Made by a program: the position numbers and the translations under genes
NCBI RefSeq assembly: GCF_029931775.1
Contig: NC_079328.1
Location: forward strand, 8,918,501 to 8,982,500
Direction of reading: 5' to 3'
Length of the DNA stretch: 64,000 bases
Origin: Euleptes europaea
Lineage: Eukaryota > Chordata > Lepidosauria > Squamata > Sphaerodactylidae
Shown here: one piece after another, positions 1 to 10,720 of the stretch
Layout of the letters: each line of letters begins with the position of its first letter
How positions within the stretch are numbered: the first letter of the stretch is position 1
Notes under the pieces: generated by a model
Databases searched by the model: none
Seen by the model: the letters and a program-made list of their open reading frames with translations, nothing else
What the model was told of the DNA's origin: nothing

Positions 1-779
1 TGGCGAATCTCCTGTGCAACCCTATGAAGGGTTGTACAGATTTTTAATGGCGCAAGGAGGCAGCGCAGCCGTGTTGCCTCCAATGACAGGCGCAGGCATT
101 CCTCTCAGGAATGCACTGTTAGATTTTAATGAATAGATGAATAAGTTAACTGAATATGTGACTATGGCAAAAGTAACATCCTTTATACATAATACAACAA
201 TTTCAAAATTTCAGGAAAAAATGGAATTTCTTTTTTAATTGTATAGTTGAAAATTAAGAATAAAGTTAAATCAAAACAGATGAAGAAAGATTTAGGTAAT
301 ACATATTTTACAACAAATAGTAGATATGAAGATATACTGAGAAGATAATGTAAGACAAAAAGTAGTGAACTACTAAAACATAAGTTTAAAAAGTAAGCTC
401 CACATAAATATGAATATGATTGTTTATGTTTTATGTTTATACGTTTTGTTTGTGTGTTGAAATAAAATTGAATAAACAAAAATCCAGGTTTCTCCTAACC
501 ATTCAGAGTCAAGAAAAAATGAAAGAAGACTGAATTTAAGGCAGAGTTAAGTATAACTAAACCCATTGACTTCAGTGGGTTTCATTCTTTCAGATTCTAC
601 ACAGAATTGGCACCAAGAGTTTGTCATACTCGCACACCCACATCTGTTCCTCTGTGTTTCCTCTTCTAATACACAATCTGTGATGGCAGACTGTCTGTTG
701 CCCAGAATCTCAGCTGTTTCTCCGTGTGCCAAGAGGTTGACTAGTGTTTTACTAATGGTGCATTCATTTTCTTTAAGCT
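1..779. other. unassigned intergenic DNA
   Basis: The first 140 bases contain several CpGs and look like a worn repeat fragment that I cannot name. From about 180 to 545 the sequence is very AT-rich with only chance open frames. From 546 it may belong to the retroelement relic that becomes recognisable near 780. No gene is supported. Confidence 0.4.
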
Positions 780-955
780 GAATTTTAAAGTGTGCATGTA
801 TGACCACTGAGGAAGGCCTCAAAAGGCCAAAACATGTCTGGTCAGTTTTTGGTCGTTTTATGTACAAACATCAACTGCTATGAATTGGAAATATTTGTAA
901 CCCCTTAGGAAGCCTGTATATTAGGCCCTGTGTTTTTCAATACAATTGTGCACAA
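780..955 (+). mobile_element. possible Penelope-like element 3'-tail relic
   Basis: This stretch shares a layout with the tail of the complete PLE at 21839-25348: a CTGAGGAAG block, a short hairpin, an A-rich AAAC block, and then the ten bases ATCAACTGCT (870-879 here, 25074-25083 there). The spacing differs and the flanks have diverged. I see no coding sequence upstream, so it would be a 5'-truncated solo tail. The match is short, and chance or an unrelated element with a similar tail remains possible. Confidence 0.35.
801..844 (+). ncRNA. candidate decayed hammerhead-ribozyme fold
   Basis: The order of parts fits a type I hammerhead. Stem I is TGACCA (801-806) with TGGTCA (839-844), six perfect pairs. 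The core CTGAGGA is 807-813. A stem II hairpin pairs GGCC 815-818 with GGCC 825-828. The core block AAAAC is 829-833, then a tiny stem III, then GTC 836-838, the expected cleavage triplet. Two departures suggest decay: the invariant G of GAAA is an A (829), and there is one extra A before stem II. PLEs are known to carry hammerhead motifs; activity here is not implied. Confidence 0.3.
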
Positions 956-1034
956 TATATAATAAAATTAGATTCACTGTTTACTATATTAGAAAGTGTT
1001 TAGCTCAACCCTTTTGGTTTCTGCTGACTTTTAG

Positions 1035-1090
1035 GTTGAGTTTCTTTGTTCCCCTTTTTCTTCTGCCAAGACAAAGAAACAGAACTCAAC
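1035..1090. repeat. short imperfect hairpin
   Basis: GTTGAG followed by TTTCTTTGT (1035-1049) is mirrored by ACAAAGAAA and CTCAAC (1071-1090), with about five extra bases in the right arm and a pyrimidine-rich loop. No family is recognised. It may be a fragment of a fold-back element or chance. Confidence 0.35.
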
Positions 1091-1623
1091 ATAAGGCTAT
1101 GCAGATGAATGTGTGAGGCTATACATAAAAGGTCAGCCTAGATTGTCAGTTGTTCCTTTTGAGTTCTATGGGATAATAACAGAAACGTAAACACAGCTTG
1201 CTTGAGCAATGAGTTTTGAGTGCAAGAGGATGGAAGATTTGTCATGTCATTCTGGGGAGCACCAGGATTCATGTGGCCTAGAAAATCTCGTGATCTCCTT
1301 TCCTTAGCTGTTTTCTCAACAACACAAGTGTGAGATTGAGGCAACTCGGCTTAAAGTAAGGGGTTTCGGTATTTTTAGGGAATTTCCCCAGTTTGCAGAA
1401 AAATAATGAGAGACCATTCAGGACAACCCTATTTGTTTGTTTAGGTATTTATTATTGTGCTTTTCTCCCCACTGGGGGCTCAAAGTGACTAATTAAAAAC
1501 AGAAAAATATAATGCAAACAAACCATGAAAGAAAAATATATACAACACAGCTCTATCTCCTGAGCTGTCTTCACTTCATTTGGCCAGCTCACTCCAGGCC
1601 ACAGGCCGCTGACTAATGACCTT
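1091..1623. other. intergenic; worn SINE-tail fragment near 1440-1500
   Basis: Around 1440-1500 there is a TTTG/TATTTATT run followed by sequence like the 3' end of squamate tRNA SINEs read in reverse (the portion around CTCCCCACTGGGGGCTCAAAG). The rest is unassigned. Confidence 0.3.
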
Positions 1624-1838
1624 GGGGGTTACAGCACTTGTATTCCCAGCGATGTATTAAGAGTTTGAAAACGTTATTAAAAATACTGTTCGCACTTTGT
1701 TTGGCCCCTTTAGCTGTGAAGACGTCTTCCAACCATTCATAAGCCGTGGTATCCAAAAACCCTTTTAAAGCGATGTTTTTTATAACATTTTCAAACTCTT
1801 AATACATCGCTGGGAATACAAAGTGCTGTAACCCCCCC
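1624..1838. mobile_element. MITE with about 55-bp terminal inverted repeats
   Basis: The left end (1624 to about 1683) is the inverted copy of the right end (about 1781-1838), matching over more than 50 bases with a few differences. The total length of about 215 bp, the lack of an open frame and the conserved arms fit a non-autonomous DNA transposon. No clear target duplication is visible, so the superfamily is undecided. Confidence 0.7.
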
Positions 1839-2336
1839 TTATCAGCTGTACAACAAATCACCCTAATAAGGACTGTTAGGGTTTTTTTATTCCCATATTG
1901 CAGATGCATAGAGGGTTGGGGCCCATGAAAGAGTGGCTTATCTAAAACCATCACCATGAGTTCAGGGCAGAGGTGAGATGCAAACAGGGATTCACAGCTC
2001 TGTTTCATGGACACCCAGCCATTCTTCAGAGGGACTTTCAGCTACATGAATTGTACGCTGCCACCCCAGTAGGATCCCAAGAACTTGTACATGAACAAAG
2101 GACTCTTCTATTTTACTGGATATAAATATGGATGGGAAGCATACAGCCAAGTCCAGCCTTCAGCAGTTCAGGGACATCTGAACAGAAGAAATTGAAATCT
2201 CTGGCCACTTTACATGAATATGAAATACATGAAAACCTCTTCTGTTGCTCTGCACTGAAACTGTGGGTCCACTAGGTCACAAGAAGTCACAGCCCAAGAA
2301 GCTATGTCCTGTGAGGAATGGTCATAAGCTGAAGCT
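1839..2336. other. unassigned intergenic DNA
   Basis: I see no gene, RNA or nameable repeat here. The right edge grades into the L2 piece. Confidence 0.4.
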
Positions 2337-2872
2337 AGCACAGAATGCTGCAGCTAGACTGCTGGTTGAGGCCAGCTATTGAAACTGTGTGACCCCAATA
2401 TTACAGCAGTTAGACTGGCTACCAAACCACTCCTGAACCCAATTCAATGTGTTGGTTTTGACCTTTAGAACCCTACATGGCTTGAGACCTGAGTATCTGA
2501 AGGACCATCTTCTTCTATATGTTCCTGCCCCAGGAATTAAGATCACAAGGGGGGGGGGCTGTCCCATCTATCAAAGAAGCTCATTTGATTTGGTGGCTAC
2601 ATGAGAGAGGGCCTTTTCAGTGGTAGCCTCACAATTATGAAACAGCCTCCCCAGGGAGGTGCACCTGGCCCCATCCCTTTCAGTCTTTAGGAGGCAGTTG
2701 AAAACTTGTTTATTTGGGACTGCATTTGGTTAAGCTCACTAGCAGTCCTGAGTTGTGATTTTAACTTTTGGCTTTTATGTTTTTAATGCATTTTGTTTTA
2801 TATGTTTTATTAATGTTGTAAGATACCTTGAGCTAATAAAGGTGGCTAATAAATGTTTTAAATAAAATAAAA
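2337..2872 (+). mobile_element. L2-type LINE 3' end
   Basis: The sequence begins with a worn form of the L2 ORF2 C-terminus (the stretch reading roughly NAAARLL, then wording equivalent to HWLP and LNPYM-type motifs) and continues into an untranslated tail ending in an A-rich TAAATAAAATAAAAAT run. A G-run near 2550-2560 is likely a later slippage expansion. The frame is no longer open. This is a 5'-truncated copy of ordinary type. Confidence 0.65.
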
Positions 2873-2893
2873 ATACTAGCATTCACTGGATGT

Positions 2894-3112
2894 ATATGAA
2901 CACATGAAGCTGCCTTATACTGAATCAGACCCTTGGTCCATCAAAGTCCGTATTGTCTACTCAGACTGGCAGCAGCTCTCCAGGGTCTCAGGCGGCGGTC
3001 TTTCACATCACCTACTTGCCTAGCCCCTTTAACTGGAGATGCCGGGGATTGAACCTGGGACTTTCTGCATGCCAAGCAGATGCTCTACCACTGAGCCAAA
3101 TACCTCCCCATT
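2894..3112 (-). mobile_element. tRNA-derived SINE, 'GGGGCTGTGGCTCAG' family
   Basis: Read on the minus strand it has a tRNA-like head with a B-box-like GGTTCAATCCC relative near 3050 and the typical squamate body ending in the segment that gives CTTCATGTGTTC. Five copies of this family lie in the window (2894, 5145, 10393, 13561, 49727). It is not a tRNA gene, because only the promoter-like half is tRNA-like. Confidence 0.75.
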
Positions 3113-3820
3113 ATGATATTGCACTGGACCAACTGCTTAGTTTTTAATTGGCTTTCTCCACTTTTCTTTATGCTGTCCCTTTTATTCTAAATAAAAGTAT
3201 ATTGTTTAAATGTTCTTTGTCTCCTTCCATTTCTGTAAATATGGTACCAAGTTTTATCCATGCATACACAAGGTCCCAAAAGAGACACAGGCTACTTTAG
3301 GTGCACTTAAGAGGACTTCTACCTGTGTACAGGGAGTAGTTGGTGTGACAACTTCAAAACCTGAATTCAATAACCGCTGGATGATATTTCTCAGCATTTG
3401 ATAGCTGACATACTAGATGATCTCTGGCATGCAAGCATTTGATAGTATTAGCTACATAACCAGCACTGATGTCTGCATTTGATATTAATTCAATACCTGC
3501 TAAAATTATAGCAACCAATTAATGCTAATAACTCTAAAGCATATTGAATTTCAAAGTTTTGAGGGATATTTTCACTTTCCAAATGCCAATTTTGAATTCA
3601 AAATATTGCACTTTTCTTTTGAACAGTGGATTTAGAGATCATGATGAGATTTTGAATATTTGCCAATGTTTGCTTCCACTATAAAGAATGAGATCAGAAC
3701 TCAGGGAGACAGCAATCACAGGTTTGAATCCAGCATAGCATTTTCATGAAATATTCCACCCAAGGAGAGTGACTTTCTCACCTCCCCAGTTCCACTACAG
3801 CCCAGTATGCACCTCCAGAG
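3113..3820. other. unassigned AT-rich intergenic DNA
   Basis: There is no gene or recognisable repeat. Small open frames near 3210-3401 show no domain or codon signal. Confidence 0.4.
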
Positions 3821-4272
3821 AGCCGGTGTGGTGTAGTGGTTAAGAGCGGCAGACTCTAATCTGGAGAACCAGGTTGGATTCCCCACTCCTCCACATGAAG
3901 CCAGCTGGGTGACCTTGGGCTAGTCATAGTTAGAATCATAGAATCATAGAGTTGGAAGGGACCACCAGAGTCATCTAGTCCAACCTTCTGCACAATGCAG
4001 GACATTCCAAACTACCTCCCCCCCCACACCCCCAGTGACCCTGGGGTTCAGTTCTTATTGAACTCTCAGCCCCACCTACCTCACAAGGTGCCTGTTATGG
4101 GGAGAGGCCAGCTGGGTGACCGTGGGCTAGTCACAGTTCTTGCTGAACACTCAGCCCCACCTACCTCACAAGGTGCCTGTTGTGGGAAGAGGAAGGGAAG
4201 GAGATTGTAAACCGGTTTGATTCTCCTTAAAAGGTAGAGAAAGTTGGCATATAAAAACCAACTTCTTTTCTT
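3821..4272 (+). mobile_element. Sauria/Squam1-type tRNA SINE, internally duplicated and interrupted
   Basis: The head (GTGGTGTAGTGGTTAAGAGC) and the CTTCTTCTTCT-rich tail mark this SINE family. The middle is odd in two ways. A CR1 3'-end fragment sits at about 3932-4046. The segment from GCCAGCTGGGTGACC to CCTCACAAGGTGCC then occurs twice (about 3900-4098 without the CR1 insert, and 4108-4180). The likely order is SINE insertion, local duplication, and CR1 insertion. Confidence 0.75.
3932..4046 (-). mobile_element. CR1 LINE 3'-end fragment inside a SINE
   Basis: AGAATCAT repeats followed by AGTTGGAAGGGACC and the tail ending near a run of C and CCCCAGTGACC are the reverse of the CR1 3' terminus. 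It interrupts the SINE between its TAGTCATAGTT and AGTTCTTATTG parts, leaving AGTT on both sides, which may be a short target duplication. Confidence 0.7.
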
Positions 4273-4950
4273 CTTCTTCTCCCAAAAATATGGAGTGCAT
4301 TTGGCACTGCAACAAGAAGCGATGATTTACACGTTGCACTCAATGGGTCAACATCCTTTTACCTGCAGAGACACTCCAGTGAGTTCAAGCCACATGGGAA
4401 AGTTCTGTATTTCTGGAAACAGTCAGAAAGTTGGAGACTGACTGTGACACCACCTGGGTTTTTTTCCTGATGATACATTTGCTAACTGTTAGTATGATAA
4501 TATTTTCATTTCATTGTGCAGAAAAGATAATTACTTTCAGGGTTTAAGAACTGAATGTGTTGATCCAAAGTTAATCTCTATGTTTTAGCATTTGAGTATT
4601 ATATTAGAAATATAAATGTCAATGGGCTGTGGTATCATAAGTTGGAAGATGTATTATTTAAATTAAAGAAATACCAAGAATGGGGAAAATCTAATACAGG
4701 TGTCACAATTTCTACCGTCATCTACCAGAAGCAGCAGCAGGTACAGATCTTCTCAGAGAGTAATGAAGAAACCTCTTTCCTTGGGTAGAAGTTTCATCCT
4801 GACCCTTTCTCATCCCCACGCCTTCAGCAAACATATTATCTTCATCCTGCAAGTTTTACCTGCACATTCTTAAAGTATAGAATCCAGCAAAGAAAGGAAG
4901 GAGAGAAGGGTGAGGTTTTCAGAGACCTAAGTAAGGCAGAAATCAGATTA
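4273..4950. other. unassigned intergenic DNA
   Basis: AT-rich sequence without a supported gene or named repeat. Confidence 0.4.
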
Positions 4951-6215
4951 AGAACATAAGAAGGGCCCTGCTGGTATTTGACCAGTGGTCCATCTCGTCC
5001 AGCATTCTGCCTAACACAATGGCCAACCAGTTACTCTTGAGGGGCAACAAGAGGGCACAGAGGCTGAGGTCTTCCCCTGATGTTGCCTCCTGGCACTAAT
5101 ATTCACTGCTTCTGAATGTGGAGGTTCCCTTTAGTCACCATGACATGGGGAGGGGCTGTGGCTCAGTTTGTAGAGCATCTGCTTGGCCTGCAGAAGGTCC
5201 CGGGTTCAATCCCTTGCATCTCCAGTTAAAGGGACTAGGCAAGTAGGTGATGGAAAAGACCTCTCTGCTTGAGACCCTGGAGAGCCGCTGCCGGTCTGAG
5301 TAGACAATACGGACTTTGATGGACCAAGGGTCTGGTTCAGTGTAAGGCAGCTTCATGTGTTCATGTGTGACTAGTAGTCACTGACGGACCTAACCTCCAT
5401 GAAGTTGTCCAATCCCTTTTTAAAGCTGCCTATGCCTGTGGTCATCACTACAAACTCTGGCAGCAAATTCCACATTTTAATCACTAATTGAGTAAAAAAG
5501 TATTTCCTTTTGTCCGTCCTGAATCTACTGCCCGTCAGCTTAATTGGATGCCCCCAGGTTGTAGTATTTTGGGAAAGAGAGAAAAGTTTTCTGTTCACAC
5601 TCTCTACCCTGTGTATAATTTTATAAAACTACATCATGTACCACCCCCTTAGATGTCTCTTTTCCAAACTGAAAATCCCCAGACTTTTTCCTCACAGGAA
5701 AAGTGCTCCACCACCGTAACCATCTTGGTTGCCCTCTTGTGTATTTTTTTCCCAGTTCTACAGGGCCCTTTTTGTGATACAGTGATCGGAACTGCACAGA
5801 GTATTCCAAGTGTGATCACGCCATAGATCTATACAGGGGCATTATAATATTGACCATCTTATTTAATCCCTCTCCTAATAATCTCCAGCATAGAGTTTGC
5901 CTTTGCCACTGATGCGATACGCTGGGTTGGCATTTTCATTGAGCTGTCCATTAAGGCCTCCCGGGGCTCTTTCCATCTGAGTCTGAGCAAGTTCAGATTC
6001 TATTAGTATATACTTAAAGTTGGGATTTTTTGTTCCAATACACATCACCTTATGCTTACCTACACTGAACTTCATTTGCCACATGGGTGCCCAACTCACC
6101 CAGTCTGTGAAGATCCTCCTGGAAATCTTCACTGTCGGCCTTGGTTTTCACCATCTTGAATAATTTTGTGTCATCTACAAACTGGCCCACTACACTGCTC
6201 ACCCCCAGTGTTACC
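4951..6215 (-). mobile_element. CR1 LINE 3' portion, interrupted by a SINE
   Basis: On the minus strand this is the C-terminal coding part and 3' untranslated region of a CR1 LINE. The plus-strand start, AACATAAGAAGGGCCCTGCTGG, is a reverse CR1 terminus. The far end near 6100-6200 encodes the VNDTKLFKMV-like block that follows the reverse transcriptase FADD motif. Many stops show that it is old. A tRNA SINE is inserted near 5145-5367. Confidence 0.75.
5145..5367 (+). mobile_element. tRNA-derived SINE inserted in CR1
   Basis: A complete plus-strand copy of the 'GGGGCTGTGGCTCAG' family runs from a tRNA-like head with GGTTCAATCCC (near 5200) to a tail ending in TTCATGTGTTCATGTG. The CR1 text continues on both sides, so the SINE is younger than the CR1. 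Confidence 0.8.
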
Positions 6216-7040
6216 ACACCCTCACAAATGTGTGAGCATGTGTTCGGACTGTTTGTGCAGGGAGCAGAAAACCAGGAACTTTTACCAAAGAGGTAGCACA
6301 TTTTCAGTAGAAAAAGGATGACAGATTTTAAAAGGAATATTGAATAAAAGGAATAAAGGAGTTTATTGAGGAATTGGTACAATAGATAGGGGGGGGTCTT
6401 ATCCTAAGAAAATGCTAGAAAATATCAAAGCACAGACCAATAACACATTCCTGTCCTAACTAACAATATAACAACAACAACCAAACATCAGCAGAGCTAC
6501 TCCAATTTGGAGCAGGAGTTTAAGCTAAAGATGTAAATGTGGGGCAAATGTTGACTAGGACACAGGAGAAGTGAAATCAGAGGTGTCCAATCTTCCAGAT
6601 GGGAGGCCTAAATAGCAGAGAGGAGCAAAATGTGTGTAGTGTAGTGTGGGTTAGAAAATGAAGGGAGATAGATCAAGATGGGGAGCAGAGATATGTATCC
6701 TAGTTGGTGTAGAAATCAGGTGGAAAAAAGGCTCTGTTGCCATTCAGTGAGTAGCCAGGATCAGTCTCGATGATTTCAGCAAGCAAGGAGACCAGCCATG
6801 AGGATGGGGTAACAGATGGGCTCCTGAAACCAGCTACAAAGGTTTGGAGGCTGAGTAGTAACTTTCATGTGCTTTAGTTGTATTGTGAAAGGGGTCAGTG
6901 TCTCTGCTGTGATGGTACCGGGCTCTGGAAAGAAACTGTATTGAATCTTATTGGAAGGTTTGAATTTAAGGGGAGTGGGAGGAAGAAAGAACTCCAAATA
7001 TGGGCATGGTTAACCATGCTCAACAGTACAGGAAATAGGG
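6216..7040. other. unassigned intergenic DNA
   Basis: There is a G-run near 6390 and otherwise ordinary sequence. No gene is supported; the opposing small frames at 6776-7165 overlap each other and look random. Confidence 0.4.
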
Positions 7041-7048
7041 GAAATGTC

Positions 7049-7257
7049 CAGGGTTGCCAGCTCCAGGTTGGGAAATACCTGGAGATTTTGGGGGTGGAGC
7101 CTGAGGAGGGCGGGGTTTGGAGACGGGAGGGACTTCAATACCATAGAGTCCAATTGCCAAAGTGAACATTTCCTCCAGAGGAACTGATCTCTGTCACCTG
7201 GAGATCAGTTGTAATAGCGGGAGATCTCCAGCCACCACCTGGAGGATGGCAACCCTA
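7049..7257 (+). mobile_element. hAT-type MITE, 'AGGGTTGCC' family
   Basis: The 209-bp element starts CAGGGTTGCCAGCTCCAGG and ends with the inverted GGATGGCAACCCTA. It is flanked by a perfect 8-bp duplication GAAATGTC (7041-7048 and 7258-7265). An 8-bp duplication and these ends point to the hAT superfamily. It has no coding capacity. Confidence 0.85.
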
Positions 7258-7265
7258 GAAATGTC

Positions 7266-7805
7266 AACTTGTGGTGATTCGGTTGTCTGCCCAGAATCCC
7301 AGCTGAGCTCAGCCTGGTTTAACAAAGGATTAGGCAGGGCCTGAAGGTGCTTCCCAGGTCTCTGAACAAGTTATCGGAGTGGCAAAAGCCAGCAGATGGC
7401 TTGTGGGGCTGACCTCAGATTCCTAGATTGTCCAAGATGGCAAGTTATTCGTCTGCAAACCTGGACCATTAATCATGGCCTGAACTTTGATGAGCCCTCA
7501 GGAAGCCAAAGAATAGAACTATTGTCAACGAAATGTCTAGCCCCCTGGGGAATGTGGCCACTTCCCTGTGAGTCTGCTTTTCAGTTGCCTGCAGCCTGAT
7601 ATCAGTTTCTCAGTTTTAATATCAAACATGGCTTCCCTTCCACAATCTCAGACAGCAGATGGCCTGAGAAGTCATGAAGGTGACCCAAACACCTGGCTCC
7701 AGGCTACTTTCAGGGTTATTTGTTTGTTTGTTTGTTTGTTTGTTAATTAAATATATTTATATCCTGACTTCCTCCATCAAGGCAGGGCTCAGGGTGGTTA
7801 CACCA
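7266..7805. other. intergenic; TTTG microsatellite and SINE-tail fragment
   Basis: A (TTTG)n run lies at about 7719-7743, followed by a worn reverse SINE-like tail to about 7800. The rest is unassigned. Confidence 0.4.
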
Positions 7806-7807
7806 GT

Positions 7808-7985
7808 TCGAGATCATTTATGAACAAATTAAATAGCCTGGGACCCAATGCCAATCCTTGTGGGGACCCCCCCCCCCCGCTTACTTCCCTCCATTGGCAG
7901 AACTGTCCTTTTATATCTAGTCTCTGCTTCCGGTCATTTAACCGAATTTTAATCCATAAAATTACCCTTCCTCTTACCCACAGCA
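7808..7985 (-). mobile_element. CR1 LINE fragment
   Basis: The text around ATTTATGAACAAATTAAATAG, CCTTGTGGGGACC and CATTTAACCG matches, in reverse, the untranslated-like part of CR1 elements. It lies about 1.6 kb beyond the 4951-6215 CR1 piece in the same orientation and could be part of the same old copy. A C-run near 7868 is probably slippage. Confidence 0.55.
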
Positions 7986-8090
7986 GGTTGCAGTGTTCCC
8001 TTGATGCTCACGGGCATGCAGTAAAACTTTTGTACCAGTTCATATTCTCTCTGCCTTCCACCTGTTTATTGCCTCCTGCTATCAGATGAG

Positions 8091-8342
8091 CCAGCGTGGT
8101 GTAGTGGTTGGGAGCAGTGGACTCCAATTTGGAGAACTAGGTTCGATTCCCCACTCCTCCACATGAAGCCTGCTGGGTGACCTTGGGCCAGTCATGGTTC
8201 TCTCTGAACTCTCTCTCAGCCCCACCTGCCTCACAAGGTGTCTATTGTGGGGAGAGGAAGGGAAGGCGATTGTAAGCCGGTTTGATTTTCCTTAAAAGGG
8301 CAGAGAAAGTCGGCATTTAAAAACCAACTTTGTCTTCTTCTT
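8091..8342 (+). mobile_element. Sauria/Squam1-type tRNA SINE
   Basis: Full-length looking copy: a GTGGTGTAGTGGTTGGGAGC head, the B-box-like GGTTCGATTCC near 8140, a body with GGTGACCTTGGGCCAGTCA, and a tail CAACTTTGTCTTCTTCTT. No clear target duplication was found. Confidence 0.8.
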
Positions 8343-9950
8343 GTTCTGTTAAGATCATTGTTCTTGGCAGCTGTGAGGAGTTTTAATCTTTAAAGAAAAG
8401 GTTTTGTGCGTAGAACGTCCCTCCAAAATTTTGCTCCTCCCCTTTTTCACAGCTGTTTCCATCTACTCTCTCCCCTCCGTTGGTCCTGCCTCCTGCTGCT
8501 TCCATGGGCCACCTTTTCTCCTGTATTTCATTCCTCCTCGAGTCATCCCACCCAAACAGGGATTATGGGCTGAAAATGAGGATGTCCCAATTCTACCAGT
8601 GCTTCAATGACTCCTCCAATCTACCACCAGAGATGGCGGCCATACCTTTTCTCATACACACCTCTGTGTGTAACTCTCACTCAAGAGCCTCCAGGCAGGA
8701 CTGGCTGCCTGGCCTCTGGTAGTCATTTTCCATTCAAAGCCTGGAAAACTGATTAGATTTGCGGTGTTTTAATGCCGACGAAGTTGTTGCCTTGATTTCT
8801 GAATAAAGTTCAAGTATACAGCTGATTTCTTTCTTCCTACCAACGTTCCTGAATCATTTGCTGTTGTGAGCTGTTATTGTGTGGACCTACATCAGACACT
8901 ATTCAAAGATGTCGCAATTGATGACTGAGATATATTAAGGAAAAACCCTCTTTGATTTGTTTTTCTTTCAGTAAAATGTCAACTCTATTACCGGTGTGTC
9001 AATTCCATTACAGCAGCATCATGTCTATAATCATAAACCTTTTCAGAGTCACAAACAAAGCATTCACTTCAGTTCATTAAAAGAAATAAGCAATGGTAGA
9101 AGGGGCAATACGCTGGTTCTGTGTCCCTTTTAGCAAGTCTCTATTTGTAATGTCCTTTATTTTATTATAGCCTGAAAAACAGACCACATGTACCTTTCTT
9201 CTTTCAAAGATCTTAGTATCAAGCAAAGAAACACACACTTATAGATGTGCCCCCATAGCTCTATGGTAGAATAATCACATGAAGCTTCCTCACACCATTG
9301 GTCCATTGATCCACCTAACTCTCTCTGACTGACAGTAGCCCTATTCAAAAGTTACATCGATGCCCTCATTTATCTTGGCACTGGGCACCAGTTTCATTCA
9401 TATAGTGAAAACAAGTTGATTCTTTCTTACAAGCAGCTGTATGCATGAATATTTGCTGTAACGTGGACAGCCTTGCTTCAGGGTTTCCAACAGAGAAAGG
9501 CCTCTCTCCACCTCTGAAAACTTGTAACAGGAGAAGCCAGCTACAGAAAACCTGGAACGTTCTGCATACAGAGCGTCCTGCTCTACCACCAGACCCCTTC
9601 TTGCTTGAAGTGATTAATCAATGGATGCCAATTGTAATCAGTGAGGGCAAATAATAGTTCATGAACAGTACTCTCATTTTCCATTTTTTTGAAGCTGGTT
9701 ACATACTATCAGAAGGAAGATAAATAAAAACATGAAAGAAAGGCCTTTCTTCTTAAAAAGGTAGTGGGGGGGTTGCTTGCTACCCTTAATAAATTGTAAC
9801 TTACCTCACACTTCCTTCAGTGCTTATAAATGTAGCAATGCAGAAGTGCTGATGATATGCATCTGTGTTTAAATTTCATCAGCTGGTTGGAAGGCTAATG
9901 ATTAATTAATAACAATTCTTTTAATTAGCCCTAATCTGTATGTAGCCCTT
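8343..9950. other. unassigned intergenic DNA
   Basis: About 1.6 kb with no recognisable element. The open frames near 8404-8722 and 9157-9654 are short and lack domain features. This is one of the longer repeat-free stretches of the window. Confidence 0.4.
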
Positions 9951-9954
9951 ACCT

Positions 9955-10153
9955 GGATAGCCCAGGCTAGCCTGACCTTGTCAAATCTTGGAAGCTAAGC
10001 AGGGTCAGCCCCGGCTAGTATTTGGATGGGAGACCTCCAAGGAATACCAGGGTTGGGACACAGAGGCAAGCAATGGCAAACCACCTCTGAACATCTCTTG
10101 CCTTAAAAACCCCACCAGGGGTCGCTATAAGTCATCTGTGACTTGATGGCAAA
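9955..10153 (+). mobile_element. 5S rRNA-derived SINE
   Basis: The sequence AGCTAAGCAGGGTCAGCC followed by GGATGGGAGACC and an AATACCAGGGTT block follows the 3' two thirds of vertebrate 5S rRNA, including its internal promoter region. The tail, ending in GACTTGATGGCA, resembles the BovB LINE 3' end. This is a SINE3-type element, not a 5S gene. Confidence 0.8.
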
Positions 10154-10392
10154 AAAATATATCTTTATGTGTGTATTAAATAGAAAGAGAGTTTCATTTC
10201 CACATGACCCAGAGCATTGATGCATATACACAAAAACCAAAGTTTCTTTTAAAAGTCAAAAAATGAACATGTGTACATCTTCTGCATGAAAAAGGGGCCT
10301 GGAATGTATCCAAAACAGTTAAGGCACTCCTAGGAATCTGAAATTAATGGCATCTTATTCAAGTATATCTAACAGATTTTTATCCTACATAA
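10154..10392. other. unassigned spacer
   Basis: AT-rich sequence with no feature seen. Confidence 0.4.
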
Positions 10393-10598
10393 GCATATGA
10401 ATCTGACTCACAATGAAGCAGATCACAGGTCTATCAAGGTCAGTATCCTCTGCTCTGACTGGCAATGGATCACCAGGGTCCCAGCTAAGGTGTCTCATGC
10501 TTGATCATTTTAACTGGAGATACCCGGGAATTGAACCCTGGACCTTCTGCATGCCAAGCAGATGATCTACCATAGAGCCACAGACCCTCCCCCAGACA
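10393..10598 (-). mobile_element. tRNA-derived SINE, diverged
   Basis: A minus-strand copy of the 'GGGGCTGTGGCTCAG' family. The tRNA-like head is near 10540-10595 and the tail near 10393. It is more diverged than the 5145 copy. Confidence 0.7.
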
Positions 10599-10720
10599 GC
10601 TCAATAGGACATACATGGTTCTTCTCTCTTCCCTTCCACCTTCAAAACAAGCCTGTGAGTTGGCTGGCCCAAAGTAATCCATTGAGCTTCACTGTCAAGC
10701 AAGAATTTCAGCCCAAATCT

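Noticed and set aside
183-479. 98-codon minus-strand frame
   Set aside because: AT-rich, Phe/Leu/Tyr-heavy translation without a domain or conserved start context, typical of chance.
5145-5230. tRNA gene suggested by A- and B-box-like sequence
   Set aside because: It cannot form a complete cloverleaf and is the head of a repeated SINE.
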